DNA of 64,000 nt from Paraburkholderia atlantica (GCF_009362785.1 NZ_WHNQ01000024.1:1-64000), one strand, 5' to 3'; shown: positions 55,001 to 63,269, numbered from the stretch's first letter. A program made the numbers and translations. Notes: a model not told the origin generated them from the sequence alone.

Positions 55001-55273
55001 GCCCATCGTCGGCAGGATCGCGTCCGGGCGCTCCTTCGCGATGATGCGCTCGACCACTTCCCACGTGATCGGCTCGATGTAGGTCACGTCGGCCGTGTTC
55101 GGGTCGGTCATGATCGTCGCCGGATTGCTGTTGACGAGAATGACCTTGTAGCCTTCCTCACGCAGCGCCTTGCATGCCTGCGCGCCCGAGTAATCGAACT
55201 CGCACGCCTGGCCGATGATGATCGGACCCGCGCCGATGATGAGGATGCTCTTGATGTCTGTCCGCTTGGGCAT
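52007..55273 (-). CDS. carB: carbamoyl-phosphate synthase large subunit
   Basis: 1088 residues, usual for CarB. Two homologous ATP-grasp halves (about 1-550 and 551-935) with first-half GQACEFDYSGAQACKALREEGYKV and second-half IGQGIEFDYCCVHAALAMREDGYE. Gly-rich ATP loops GGSGGGIAYN and VLGGRAMEIV are present, and an allosteric MGS-like domain (about 940-1088) binds UMP/ornithine/IMP. It makes carbamoyl phosphate for arginine and pyrimidine synthesis with CarA. carA is 169 bp upstream; a terminator follows its stop. Confidence 0.98.
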   Translation of the reverse strand: MPKRTDIKSILIIGAGPIIIGQACEFDYSGAQACKALREEGYKVILVNSNPATIMTDPNTADVTYIEPITWEVVERIIAKERPDAILPTMGGQTALNCALDLHAHGVLAKYNVELIGASPEAIDKAEDRQKFKDAMTKIGLGSAKSGTAHSMEEALAVQAKIAAETGSGGYPVVIRPSFTLGGSGGGIAYNRDEFEEICKRGLDLSPTRELLIEESLLGWKEYEMEVVRDKADNCIIVCSIENLDPMGIHTGDSITVAPAQTLTDKEYQILRNASLAVLREIGVDTGGSNVQFSINPKDGRMIVIEMNPRVSRSSALASKATGFPIAKVAAKLAVGYTLDELKNEITGGQTPASFEPTIDYVVTKIPRFAFEKFREADSRLTTQMKSVGEVMAIGRTFQESFQKALRGLEVGVDGLDEKTANRDEIIRQIGEAGPDRIWYVGDAFRAGMSAQEIFEETAIDPWFLAQIEQIVLKEKALAGRTLASLSKDELKYLKQSGFSDRRLAKLLGAKPADVRARRIELNVRPVYKRVDTCAAEFATKTAYMYSTYEEECEANPTNNKKIMVLGGGPNRIGQGIEFDYCCVHAALAMREDGYETIMVNCNPETVSTDYDTSDRLYFESLTLEDVLEIVDKEKPVGVIVQYGGQTPLKLALDLEANGVPIIGTSPDMIDAAEDRERFQKLLQDLGLRQPPNRTARTEDEALKLADEIGYPLVVRPSYVLGGRAMEIVHEPRDLERYMREAVKVSNDSPVLLDRFLNDAIECDVDCISDGDAVFIGGVMEHIEQAGVHSGDSACSLPPYSLSKETVAELKRQTAAMAKALNVIGLMNVQFAIQQVPSSTNAADGSKDDIIYVLEVNPRASRTVPYVSKATSLPLAKIAARAMVGQKLAAQGVTKEVEPPYFSVKEAVFPFVKFPTVDPVLGPEMRSTGEVMGVGQTFGEALFKSQLAAGSRLPESGTVLLTVMDADKPKAVEVARMLHELGYPIVATKGTAAAIEAAGVPVKVVNKVKDGRPHIVDMIKNGEIALVFTTVDETRAAIADSRSIRMSAQANKVTYYTTMSGARAAVEGLRYLKNLEVYDLQGLHARLN
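52009..52037 (-). promoter_or_regulatory. candidate greA promoter within the 3' end of carB
   Basis: TTTACA (52032-52037), 17-bp spacer, TAAACT (52009-52014). It overlaps the last codons and the stop of carB. Confidence 0.55.
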
Positions 55274-55442
55274 AACGCTCTCGCTAATGTATTCCTGAAT
55301 TCTTTCCGTCGGCGCGCGCCGTTTTCACGTTGCGCGCGCTGTTTGCTGCGCGCCCGCCGCATCGTGCCGCGGGCCGCAGCGGCCGCCGCGAGCCGCTTTC
55401 GTTTCCGTCTCCGGCTGGCTTGTGCGGCCGGCCTTTACTGCT

Positions 55443-56597
55443 TCAAGCCGCTGCGCTGTTGCCGCTCTTCTGCGCGTCCATCAACGCGGTGAAGCGGTCG
55501 AACAGATACGCGATGTCGTGCGGACCGGGCGACGCTTCCGGGTGGCCCTGGAAGCAGAATGCCGGCTTGTCGGTCAGCGCGAAGCCTTGCAGCGTGCCGT
55601 CGAACAACGATACGTGGGTCACGCGCGCGTTCGCGGGCAGCGTATCGGCATCGACCGCGAAGCCGTGGTTCTGCGACGTGATCACCACGCGGCCGTCTTC
55701 GAGATCCTTGACCGGGTGGTTCGCGCCGTGGTGGCCGGTCTTCATCTTCATCGTCTTCGCGCCGACCGCGAGGCCCATGATCTGGTGGCCAAGGCAAATG
55801 CCGAAGGTCGGAATGCCGCGCTCGATGAACTCCCTGGTCGCGGCGATCGCGTAGTCGCACGGCTCCGGGTCGCCGGGGCCATTGGACAAGAACACGCCGT
55901 CGGGGTTGAGCGCGAGCGCGTCAGCGGCGCTCGCTTGCGCCGGCAGCACGGTGACATGGCAGCCACGCTCGGCCAGCATGCGCAGGATGTTCTGCTTGAC
56001 GCCGTAGTCGAATGCGACCACGCGGTACTTCGGCGCCTTCTGCTCGCCGTAGCCCGTGCCGAGACGCCATTCGGTTTTGGTCCACTCGTAGGTTTGCTGG
56101 GTCGATACGACCTTCGCGAGGTCCATGCCGGCGAGGCCCGGGAATGAGCGCGCGAGTTCGATGGCCTTCGCTTCGTCGTCGGAACCAGCGAGGATCGCGC
56201 CGTTTTGCGCGCCCTTGTCGCGCAGCAGGCGGGTCAGCTTGCGAGTATCGATGCCGGCGATGGCGACCACGCCTTCGTCCTGCAGATATTGCGGGAGCGT
56301 ACGCTCCATGCGGAAGTTCGACGCGAGAACCGGCAGATCACGGATGATCAGGCCGGCGGCATGGACTTTCGTCGCTTCGACGTCTTCGGCGTTCACGCCG
56401 ACGTTGCCGATATGCGGATACGTGAGGGTCACGATCTGGCGCGCGTAGCTCGGGTCAGTCAGGATTTCCTGATAGCCGGTGATGGCGGTGTTGAACACGA
56501 CTTCACCGATGGTATGCCCGGGGGCCCCGATCGAATAACCACGAAAGACCGTGCCGTCGGCGAGCGCGAGAAGAGCGGGAGAAAATGACGGCAACAC
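55443..56597 (-). CDS. carA: carbamoyl-phosphate synthase small subunit (glutaminase)
   Basis: 384 residues from GTG (VLPSFSPALLALADG); AAGGAG is 7 nt upstream. N-terminal CarA domain about 1-150 (GYQEILTDPSYARQIVTLTYPHIGN). Class I glutamine amidotransferase domain about 185-375 with nucleophile Cys in FGICLGHQ and the His/Glu pair in GHPEASPGPHD. Delivers ammonia to CarB. The leader is about 245 nt long (see its promoter). Confidence 0.98.
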   Translation of the reverse strand: MLPSFSPALLALADGTVFRGYSIGAPGHTIGEVVFNTAITGYQEILTDPSYARQIVTLTYPHIGNVGVNAEDVEATKVHAAGLIIRDLPVLASNFRMERTLPQYLQDEGVVAIAGIDTRKLTRLLRDKGAQNGAILAGSDDEAKAIELARSFPGLAGMDLAKVVSTQQTYEWTKTEWRLGTGYGEQKAPKYRVVAFDYGVKQNILRMLAERGCHVTVLPAQASAADALALNPDGVFLSNGPGDPEPCDYAIAATREFIERGIPTFGICLGHQIMGLAVGAKTMKMKTGHHGANHPVKDLEDGRVVITSQNHGFAVDADTLPANARVTHVSLFDGTLQGFALTDKPAFCFQGHPEASPGPHDIAYLFDRFTALMDAQKSGNSAAA

Positions 56598-56848
56598 GGG
56601 AGACTCCTTGGGGGAACACCCTGTTGCCACCTGTCTATCCGATTTCGAGCCGCAGCGGAACACATTCTGGATGCGCGCGCAGACTCGCTCGCGAGCTGCC
56701 GGTAACGATGCAAGGGGCGCGATGAGTCCATTGTGTGGACGACTCGGCTGGGTGCGGGGCCCTTCTTGCTACGCCAATGGCGCGCGGCGGATGAACGGTA
56801 TGGGGGAGGTAGGCGCTAGGGTGCGGGTTGATAAGCTCAAACCTTGAA
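56598..56848 (-). other. long untranslated leader of carA
   Basis: About 245 nt between the predicted start of transcription and the GTG of carA, with a very C-rich start and no start-codon/ribosome-site combination I would call a leader peptide. Pyrimidine- or arginine-responsive control could act here; no specific motif is recognised. Confidence 0.4.
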
Positions 56849-56878
56849 ATTATAGCCTGAAACCGCCCTTCCTTCCAA
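56849..56878 (-). promoter_or_regulatory. carA promoter
   Basis: TTGGAA (56873-56878), 18-bp spacer, perfect TATAAT (56849-56854). A second -35 choice is not obvious. Good match for a housekeeping promoter. Confidence 0.75.
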
Positions 56879-56923
56879 ATCTGAGATAGGGCGCGGACTT
56901 GGGCCGGCGTGCCGTGCGGCCGG

Positions 56924-58165
56924 TCAGGCCTCCTGCTCCGCGCGCATCTCGCCCGACCGGGCAAGCTGCCGACCCGGCAATACGTACCAGATTGCGCTCA
57001 GCACCTGCAGTCCGACAAGGATTTCCCACGCGCTCAGATGCGCGACCGCCGGATAATGCCCGCCGCTCGACGGCCAGTGAGACAGCACCGCGCCAACGCC
57101 GATCTGAAAACCGAAGATCAGCAGAAAAATAATCAGCGTCAGCGTCGTGTTGACCCGGCCGATCATTTGTGGCGGGAAATGTCGCGCCATCACCGCGTAG
57201 CTCAGAATGCCGGTGCCACCGAAGATTCCGTACGCGGCCCACAACAAGCTCGCCGGCAGCGGCGCATTGAACATGATCAGCATCTGCGTCAGCACGTATA
57301 AGGCCATGCCGATGCCGCAGAACGCGTACAGCGAGAGGCCGCGCCGCTCGAGGCTACGCGCCGCCGCGCCGAAACCGACGCACCCCGCCATCATCGCGAA
57401 GCCGAGAATCGACACGAGCGCCGCCGCCTGGTGCGGCTCGAAGCCTTGTACGTCGCGCAGCCATGCTCCAACCCACAACGACTGCATCGCGTAGAAAACG
57501 CCCTGCGTAACGACCGAGAACGACGCGATTTTCCAGAATGCCGCGCTGCGCAGGATGTGCCACGTGCCCTTGAACTGCGCGACGAGGCTCGTCTGGCGAT
57601 GCGTTTCGCGTGCGTCCGGCGCGAGCGTCCATTGCGCAAGCGCGACCACCACCGTCAGCACCCCGAGCCCAACGCAGACCGCGCGCCAACTGGAGAAGCC
57701 CAGCACCCACGTGAGCGGCGAACCAACCATCACGCCGCCGAAACCGCCGACGGCCATCACGAGCCCGTTCATCAACGGCAGACGCGCCACCGGAAAATGC
57801 TGCGCGAGCGCCTTGAACGCGGCGCCGAGGCACACCGACACGCCGACGCCGATCAACAGCCGCCCGACCATCATCATGCCGAGACTGTGCGCGGCGCCGA
57901 ACACCCAGATACCCAGCGCGGCGAACAGCAGCGTGACGGCCGTCACGCGACGCGCGCCGAAGTGGTCGAGCAGCACGCCAGCGGGGATCTGCGCGCCCGC
58001 GAAACCAAGGAAATACAGACTCGTCAGCACACCCAGATCGGCGGCGGACAGACCGAGATCGCGCGTGATGAACGGCGCGAAACCAAGGTTGACGCCGCGA
58101 AACACGTAAGAGACGAAGTAGCCGGCGGAAAAAAGCAGGAAGACACGCAGTTGGGTCGACGACAT
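56924..58165 (-). CDS. MFS transporter
   Basis: 413 residues, twelve helices. GYFVSYVFRGVNLGFAPFITRDLGLSAADLG at the N-terminus, the RxxxR loop-2 motif (FGARRVTAVTLL) and the cytoplasmic central loop (LAPDARETHRQ) give a typical drug/metabolite:H+ symporter layout. NarK/nitrate- or ACS-type features are not clear. No neighbour suggests a substrate. It ends 46 bp before the carA promoter and is probably monocistronic. Confidence 0.88.
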   Translation of the reverse strand: MSSTQLRVFLLFSAGYFVSYVFRGVNLGFAPFITRDLGLSAADLGVLTSLYFLGFAGAQIPAGVLLDHFGARRVTAVTLLFAALGIWVFGAAHSLGMMMVGRLLIGVGVSVCLGAAFKALAQHFPVARLPLMNGLVMAVGGFGGVMVGSPLTWVLGFSSWRAVCVGLGVLTVVVALAQWTLAPDARETHRQTSLVAQFKGTWHILRSAAFWKIASFSVVTQGVFYAMQSLWVGAWLRDVQGFEPHQAAALVSILGFAMMAGCVGFGAAARSLERRGLSLYAFCGIGMALYVLTQMLIMFNAPLPASLLWAAYGIFGGTGILSYAVMARHFPPQMIGRVNTTLTLIIFLLIFGFQIGVGAVLSHWPSSGGHYPAVAHLSAWEILVGLQVLSAIWYVLPGRQLARSGEMRAEQEA

Positions 58166-58310
58166 AAATCAGGAAGAAAACCTGGCAATGGACCTAATGA
58201 ACCTGGCCCGAGGTTCGCACGGATCAGGACAGAACGGCGTCCCGCGGCCAACGCGGCCGAAGCACGAACAATAAATTAAATACGGCAAACCCGCAGGAAT
58301 CGTCGGCGCA

Positions 58311-58344
58311 ATGAAAAACGCCGTCACCCTGAGGTGACGGCGTT
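58311..58344 (-). terminator. intrinsic terminator of mltD
   Basis: AACGCCGTCACC/GGTGACGGCGTT (12 bp, 4-nt loop) followed by TTTTTCATT on the minus strand, 85 bp past the mltD stop. Confidence 0.85.
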
Positions 58345-58429
58345 GGATGAACACGGTGCGTGATCGGAGCGCAATCCATGCGCTGCCCCCGCAACGCATG
58401 TGGTCACTACCGTGAGAGCCGCTATTGGT

Positions 58430-60115
58430 CTATTTACCCTTCTTCTTCGCGTTGGCCACGGTCTTCGGGCGGCTCTCAGCCGCAGCCTTCGACGCCTTGC
58501 CGGGCACCGGGGCCGACACCTTCTCGACCTTGCCCTTGCTGGCGGGCGCCGCCGCTTTGTCACCCTTGCCGCCCGGCGCGGAGACCTTGACGATGGCAGA
58601 GTGGCCGCGCCCTTTCTTTTTATCGTAGCGCGAATCGCCGCGAGTGTCTGCGGCATGGACGCCGATCTTCTGCACACTGCCGCCTTGCACGTCGGCGGCG
58701 ATCTTTTCCGGACCGGGCTCGCTCGGTACCGGCTTGCCGACCGGCACGTGCAGCACGACCACCTGGCCGCGCGAAACCTGATCGCGATGTGTCTTGTTCC
58801 ACGCCTTCAACTGACCGACCGACACGCCGTAACGCAGCGCGATGGCGGCCATCGACTGATTGCGCCGCACTCGGATCAGCATCTTGCGCGTGTCGGGCAC
58901 GTCGGGTTCCATCGCGAGCACCGCGCTTTCGGCGATGTCGGCGCTGATGTCCTCGTCGTCGTCCGAGCCGCGCGGCACGACGATCGTCGAGCCCGGCTTC
59001 AGGCGCATGCCGACCGGAATCTTGTTCACTTCCATCAGCGTGTCTGCGTCGACGCCGATCTTCTGTGCGATCGCCGCAGGTGTCGCCCGTGCGTCGACGG
59101 TGTAGGTGGTCCAGGACGACAGCGAGCCCGAGTACGTTTTCAGATTGCGCTCGAACGCGGACGCGTTGTCGAAAGGCAACAGAATCTGCGGTTGCGTCGC
59201 ACCGAGAATCACCGGCTTCCTGAACGACGGGTTCAGCGAGCGGAACTCGTCGGTCGACATGTTGGCAAGCCGTGCGGCGACGTCGACGTCGATATCGTGC
59301 GAGGTCGTGACCGTCACGAAGTATGGGTGGTTCGGAATCGCCGGCAGCGTGAGCCCGTACATCTGCGGGTTCGTCACGAGGTTCTTGACCGCCTGCAGCT
59401 TCGGCACGTAGTTGCGCGTTTCGTTCGGCATACGCAGGCTCAGGTAGTCGGTCGGCAGACCCGCCGCCTCGTTGCGCGCGATCGCGCGCTGCACGTTGCC
59501 CTCACCCCAGTTATACGCGGCGAGCGCGAGTTGCCAGTCGCCGAACATATCGTGCAGCTTCGACAGGTAGTCGAGCGCGGCGCTGGTCGACGCGAGCACG
59601 TCGCGGCGCTCGTCCTGCCACATGTTCTGCTTCAGGTTGTAGGTACGGCCCGTGCCCGGCATGAACTGCCACATGCCCGCCGCCTTGGCGACCGACAAAG
59701 CCTGCGGACTATACGCGGACTCGATGAACGGCAGCAGCGCGAGCTCGGTCGGCATATGGCGCGACTCGAGTTCCTCGACGATGTGATACAGGTATTTCTG
59801 CGAGCGCTCGGTCATGCGCTGCACATAATCGGGACGTTGCACATACCAGTTGAGCTGCATGTCGACGAGGTCGCTCTGCAGATCCGGCATCTGGAAGCCA
59901 CGGCGAATGCGGCCCCACAGATCGGCGTCCTGGCTCGTCAACTGATTGACGGAGCTCTGGTCGACATTGATGGTTTCTTTAGCGGTGGCGTTCTTGCGAA
60001 GGGCGTCGGCTACGGCTTGCTGGCTGGCGGGGTTATTGGCGGTATTCGTCGTCGGTCCCTGACTCGCGCATGCGGCGAGTGTCAGGACCAATAACGCGCT
60101 TAAGATAAATCGCAT
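58430..60115 (-). CDS. mltD: membrane-bound lytic murein transglycosylase D (MltD) with LysM domains
   Basis: 561 residues from MRFILSALLVLTLAAC, a lipoprotein signal with lipobox LAAC (Cys about 16). SLT domain about 100-260, catalytic Glu in PFIESAYSPQALS and the GMWQFMPGTGRTY, YNWGEGNVQRA blocks. Two LysM domains (about 330-380 and about 415-465). The C-terminal ~90 residues are Lys/Ala/Pro-rich with repeated KVSAP/KVEKVSAP units and end KKKGK. It cleaves peptidoglycan glycan strands. The promoter carries a perfect dyad between -35 and -10. Confidence 0.95.
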   Translation of the reverse strand: MRFILSALLVLTLAACASQGPTTNTANNPASQQAVADALRKNATAKETINVDQSSVNQLTSQDADLWGRIRRGFQMPDLQSDLVDMQLNWYVQRPDYVQRMTERSQKYLYHIVEELESRHMPTELALLPFIESAYSPQALSVAKAAGMWQFMPGTGRTYNLKQNMWQDERRDVLASTSAALDYLSKLHDMFGDWQLALAAYNWGEGNVQRAIARNEAAGLPTDYLSLRMPNETRNYVPKLQAVKNLVTNPQMYGLTLPAIPNHPYFVTVTTSHDIDVDVAARLANMSTDEFRSLNPSFRKPVILGATQPQILLPFDNASAFERNLKTYSGSLSSWTTYTVDARATPAAIAQKIGVDADTLMEVNKIPVGMRLKPGSTIVVPRGSDDDEDISADIAESAVLAMEPDVPDTRKMLIRVRRNQSMAAIALRYGVSVGQLKAWNKTHRDQVSRGQVVVLHVPVGKPVPSEPGPEKIAADVQGGSVQKIGVHAADTRGDSRYDKKKGRGHSAIVKVSAPGGKGDKAAAPASKGKVEKVSAPVPGKASKAAAESRPKTVANAKKKGK

Positions 60116-60154
60116 GAACGTCTCGGTTTCCACAAGGGCTGGAATTTGCAGCCG

Positions 60155-60183
60155 ATAGTACGAAACGTCAACGTTTCCGTCAA
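60155..60183 (-). promoter_or_regulatory. mltD promoter with palindromic spacer
   Basis: TTGACG (60178-60183), 17-bp spacer, TACTAT (60155-60160). The spacer contains the perfect dyad GAAACGT-CA-ACGTTTC (60162-60177), which fills nearly the whole gap and is a plausible repressor site. Start of transcription about 33 nt before the ATG. Confidence 0.65.
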
Positions 60184-60272
60184 TTGGAAAATCAAGAAAA
60201 AAATCAACCAAATCTGGGGCTTGGCGAATTTTTCCGATTCATCGCGTGAAGAACTGCCGAATGCGCTCCGGA

Positions 60273-61064
60273 TCAACGGAAGCGGTTCTTCCATTCGCGC
60301 ATCAATGTGAAGGCCTTCAGCCTGTCAGACACTGTTTCGTGCAATTGTGCTTCGAGGTTCGACTGGATCGCCGGCTCGTCTGCGCGAAGGAACGGATTGA
60401 CCGCGCGCTCGTGCGCGATCGTGGTCGGCAGCGTTGGCTGGTGGCGGGCGCGCAGCTCATTCGCCTTGTCGCGCCACGCCTGCAGTTGGGCGTTGTGCGG
60501 CTCGCAAGCGAGCGCGAAGCGGATGTTCGACAGCGTATATTCGTGAGCGCAATGCACTTCGGTTGCGCCGGGCAGCGCGGCGAGCGCATCGAGCGAGTTC
60601 AGCATCTGTTGCGGTGTACCTTCGAAAAGGCGCCCGCAACCGCACGCGAACAGTGTGTCGCCGCAAAACACGTGCGGGGTGCCGCGCGTATCGGCCGCCT
60701 GGAAATAGGCAATGTGTCCGCTCGTGTGACCGGGCACGTCGAGTACGCTGAATTCGAGTGCGGGTGCCGGGATCGTCACGTGATCGCCGCTTTTGAGACG
60801 ATGCGTCAGGTGCGCTATCGCTTCGCTGGCGGGGCCGTAGACCGGCACGTCCTGGCCGTTCAGCAGATCGGCCACCCCGCCGACGTGGTCTTGATGATGG
60901 TGCGTGAGTAAAATAGCGCTCAGCCGCCAGCCTCGTTGGGCCAGACAGGCGCGCACAGGGGCGGCTTCGCCCGGATCGACGACGACCGCGTGGCGTCCGT
61001 CGGCAATGACCCAGATGTAATTGTCTTCAAACGCCGGGACCGGCACGTACTCGAGCGCATTCAT
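60273..61064 (-). CDS. gloB: hydroxyacylglutathione hydrolase (glyoxalase II)
   Basis: 263 residues from MNALEYVPVPAFEDNY. Metallo-beta-lactamase fold with LLTHHHQDHVGG (di-metal site, about 53-64), PGHTSGHIAY, CGDTLFACGCGRLFEG and the C-terminal substrate helices (HEYTLSNIRFAL, RADEPAIQSNLE). It hydrolyses S-lactoylglutathione to lactate and glutathione, completing methylglyoxal detoxification. Divergent from the methyltransferase with only 18 bp between start codons. Conserved synteny with E. coli gloB-yafS-rnhA-dnaQ. Confidence 0.96.
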   Translation of the reverse strand: MNALEYVPVPAFEDNYIWVIADGRHAVVVDPGEAAPVRACLAQRGWRLSAILLTHHHQDHVGGVADLLNGQDVPVYGPASEAIAHLTHRLKSGDHVTIPAPALEFSVLDVPGHTSGHIAYFQAADTRGTPHVFCGDTLFACGCGRLFEGTPQQMLNSLDALAALPGATEVHCAHEYTLSNIRFALACEPHNAQLQAWRDKANELRARHQPTLPTTIAHERAVNPFLRADEPAIQSNLEAQLHETVSDRLKAFTLMREWKNRFR

Positions 61065-61082
61065 AGGCGACGCATTTTTAAT

Positions 61083-61961
61083 ATGACTGACCGAGCGATT
61101 ATAGACTGGCCTGCCTGGACCGATTCGCCGCCAGGCCGCTACGTGCTCGACTGGGAGCAAACCCAGCTCGATCGCGTGGTGTCGGACGTGTTCGGCTATC
61201 ATGCGCTGCAACTCGGCCTGCCGCAGCTCGACGCGCTGCGCGAGAACCGCATGCCGTGCCGCGGCCTCGTGCTCGACGCGGCGAGCGGCGCGAGCGCGCC
61301 GTACACGTATCCCCCTGCGGCACGTCGTGGCAGCGTCAGCGGGATCAGCGGCGCGGGCAACCGCGGCGACGATCCCGCCAACGCGGCACCGGGTGCGCCG
61401 GGGCTGCATGCGCCGGCCGGGCGCAGCGCAGTCTGGTGCGACCTGCTCGATCTGCCGTTCGAAGCGCAAAGCGTCGATCTGCTCGTGATGCCGCATACGC
61501 TCGAATTCACCAGCGACCCGCATCGGCTGCTGCGCGAAGCCGAACGCGTGCTGGTGCCCGAAGGCCAACTGATCATCCTCGGCTTCAACTCGTTGTCGCT
61601 GTGGGGCGTACGGCAGTCGATCGGCAAAATGACAGGCCGCCCGTTCGTGCCTTCGGCCGTCGACCTGATCGCGTTTACGCGTCTGAAGGACTGGATCAAG
61701 CTGCTCGGCTTCGACCTTGAACGCGGGCGCTTCGGCTGCTATCGTCCGCCGCTCGCGGGCGATCAATGGCTCGCACGCTACGGCTTCATGGAAGCCGCCG
61801 GCGACCGCTGGTGGCCGATTTTCGGCGCCACCTACATGATCAAGGCGATCAAGCGCGTGCGCGGCATGCGTCTCGTCGGGCCGCTCAAAGTGAAAAAGCC
61901 CGTGCTCGCGGCAGGCCTCGCGCCCGCCGCCACCCCGAACACACGTAACCACACCGAATGA
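61083..61961 (+). CDS. class I SAM methyltransferase (YafS-like)
   Basis: 292 residues from MTDRAIIDWPAWTDSPPGRY. Methyltransf_11-type core: CDLLDLPFEAQSVDLLVMPHTLEFTSDPHRLLREAERVLVPEGQLIILGFN (motifs II-IV). The region of motif I is odd: LVLDAASGASAP, not the usual xxDxGxGxG, followed by about 50 residues of Gly/Ala/Pro-rich sequence before the core resumes. C-terminal segment (FVPSAVDLIAFTRLKDWIKLLG) is that of YafS. Function unknown. Its stop overlaps the rnhA start (ATGA). Confidence 0.85.
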   Translation: MTDRAIIDWPAWTDSPPGRYVLDWEQTQLDRVVSDVFGYHALQLGLPQLDALRENRMPCRGLVLDAASGASAPYTYPPAARRGSVSGISGAGNRGDDPANAAPGAPGLHAPAGRSAVWCDLLDLPFEAQSVDLLVMPHTLEFTSDPHRLLREAERVLVPEGQLIILGFNSLSLWGVRQSIGKMTGRPFVPSAVDLIAFTRLKDWIKLLGFDLERGRFGCYRPPLAGDQWLARYGFMEAAGDRWWPIFGATYMIKAIKRVRGMRLVGPLKVKKPVLAAGLAPAATPNTRNHTE

Positions 61962-62404
61962 CTCCGGATCACATCGACATCTATACCGACGGCGCCTGCA
62001 AGGGCAATCCCGGCCCTGGCGGCTGGGGTGCATTGCTGCGCTTCGGCAGCCAGGAAAAAGAACTGTTCGGCGGCGAGGCCAACACGACCAACAATCGCAT
62101 GGAGCTGATGGGCGTAATTTCCGCGCTCGAGGCGTTGAAGCGCCCCTGCAAGGTGATCGTGCACACCGATTCGCAGTACGTGCAGAAAGGCATCAGCGAG
62201 TGGATTCACGGCTGGAAGAAGAAAGGCTGGGTCACCGCGGCGAAGCAGCCGGTCAAGAACGCCGATCTATGGAAGCGGCTCGATGCGCTCGTCGCGCAGC
62301 ACGAAGTCGAATGGCGCTGGGTGCGCGGTCACAACGGCCACCCGGAAAACGAGCGCGCCGATCAGTTGGCCAATCGCGGCGTGGCGTCGCTCGCCGAGAT
62401 GTAA
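61958..62404 (+). CDS. rnhA: ribonuclease HI
   Basis: 148 residues, typical length. First catalytic Asp in IYTDGACKGNPGPGG (about 7-21), Glu in NRMELMGVI (about 48), Asp in HTDSQYV (about 70), and the last Asp in NERADQLAN (about 132). It removes RNA of RNA-DNA hybrids. Translationally coupled to the methyltransferase and 83 bp upstream of dnaQ, as in E. coli. Confidence 0.97.
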   Translation: MTPDHIDIYTDGACKGNPGPGGWGALLRFGSQEKELFGGEANTTNNRMELMGVISALEALKRPCKVIVHTDSQYVQKGISEWIHGWKKKGWVTAAKQPVKNADLWKRLDALVAQHEVEWRWVRGHNGHPENERADQLANRGVASLAEM

Positions 62405-62486
62405 AGGGCGTGAGCGCATCGACCAACGACGCGCGCCGCCCTCTTCACCTTTTTTCTGCACTTTTTTCGAAGCAGGCTATTCCGAC

Positions 62487-63221
62487 ATGCGTCAACTGAT
62501 CCTCGACACCGAAACTACCGGCCTGAATGCCCGCGGCGGCGACCGGATTCTCGAACTCGGTTGCGTCGAGCTGGTGAACCGCCGGCTGACCGGCAACAAC
62601 CTGCACTTCTATATCAACCCAGAGCGCGACAGCGATCCGGGCGCGCTCGCGGTGCACGGCCTCACGACGGAATTTCTGAGCGACAAGCCGAAGTTCGCGG
62701 AGATCATCGACCAGTTCCGCGACTTCATCCAGGGTGCGGACCTGATCATCCACAACGCGCCATTCGACATCGGCTTTCTGGACGCCGAGTTCGCGCTGCT
62801 CGGACTGCCGCCGGTGAGCACGCACTGCGGCGAGATCATCGACACGCTCGCGCAGGCCAAGCAGATGTTCCCCGGCAAGCGCAATTCGCTCGATGCGCTG
62901 TGCGACCGCTTCGGCATCAGCAATGCGCACCGTACGCTGCACGGCGCGCTGCTCGACTCGGAATTGCTCGCCGAGGTCTATCTGGCGATGACGCGGGGCC
63001 AGGAAAGCCTCGTCATCGACATGCTCGGCGAAGCGCAGGCCGGCGGCGATACAGATGCGCCGCGTGTCGCGCTCGACTCGCTGGAATTGGTCGTGATCGC
63101 CGCGAGTGACGACGAAAGCGCCGCGCACGAAGCCGTGCTCGACGATCTCGACAAGGCGATCAAAGGCGCGAGCGTATGGCGTCTTGAGCCCGCGCCAGCA
63201 ACTGATGAGCAAACTGCTTAA
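62487..63221 (+). CDS. dnaQ: DNA polymerase III epsilon subunit (proofreading 3'-5' exonuclease)
   Basis: 244 residues from MRQLILDTETTGLN. DEDDh exonuclease motifs: ExoI DTETTG (7-12), ExoII HNAPFDIGFLD (about 89-99) and ExoIII H-x4-D (HGALLDSELLAEVYL, about 153-167). C-terminal ~65 residues (Asp/Glu/Ala-rich, ending EPAPATDEQTA) correspond to the polymerase-alpha-binding tail. The start is the ATG at ExoI; upstream frame is not conserved. Last gene before the tRNA-Val. Confidence 0.97.
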   Translation: MRQLILDTETTGLNARGGDRILELGCVELVNRRLTGNNLHFYINPERDSDPGALAVHGLTTEFLSDKPKFAEIIDQFRDFIQGADLIIHNAPFDIGFLDAEFALLGLPPVSTHCGEIIDTLAQAKQMFPGKRNSLDALCDRFGISNAHRTLHGALLDSELLAEVYLAMTRGQESLVIDMLGEAQAGGDTDAPRVALDSLELVVIAASDDESAAHEAVLDDLDKAIKGASVWRLEPAPATDEQTA

Positions 63222-63228
63222 AAAAGAC

Positions 63229-63257
63229 TAGACGAACCCCAAATTCCCTGACATAAT
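63229..63257 (+). promoter_or_regulatory. tRNA-Val promoter
   Basis: TAGACG (63229-63234), 17-bp spacer, CATAAT (63252-63257), 12 nt before the mature tRNA. Confidence 0.7.
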
Positions 63258-63269
63258 TTCAATCTCTTC

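Noticed and set aside
52232..55492. 1086-codon plus-strand frame opposite carB
   Set aside because: Antisense mirror of carB, rich in Arg/His/Val.
61065..62033. Upstream part of the gloB frame
   Set aside because: Non-conserved extension opposite the methyltransferase gene; the gloB ATG at 61064 is well supported.
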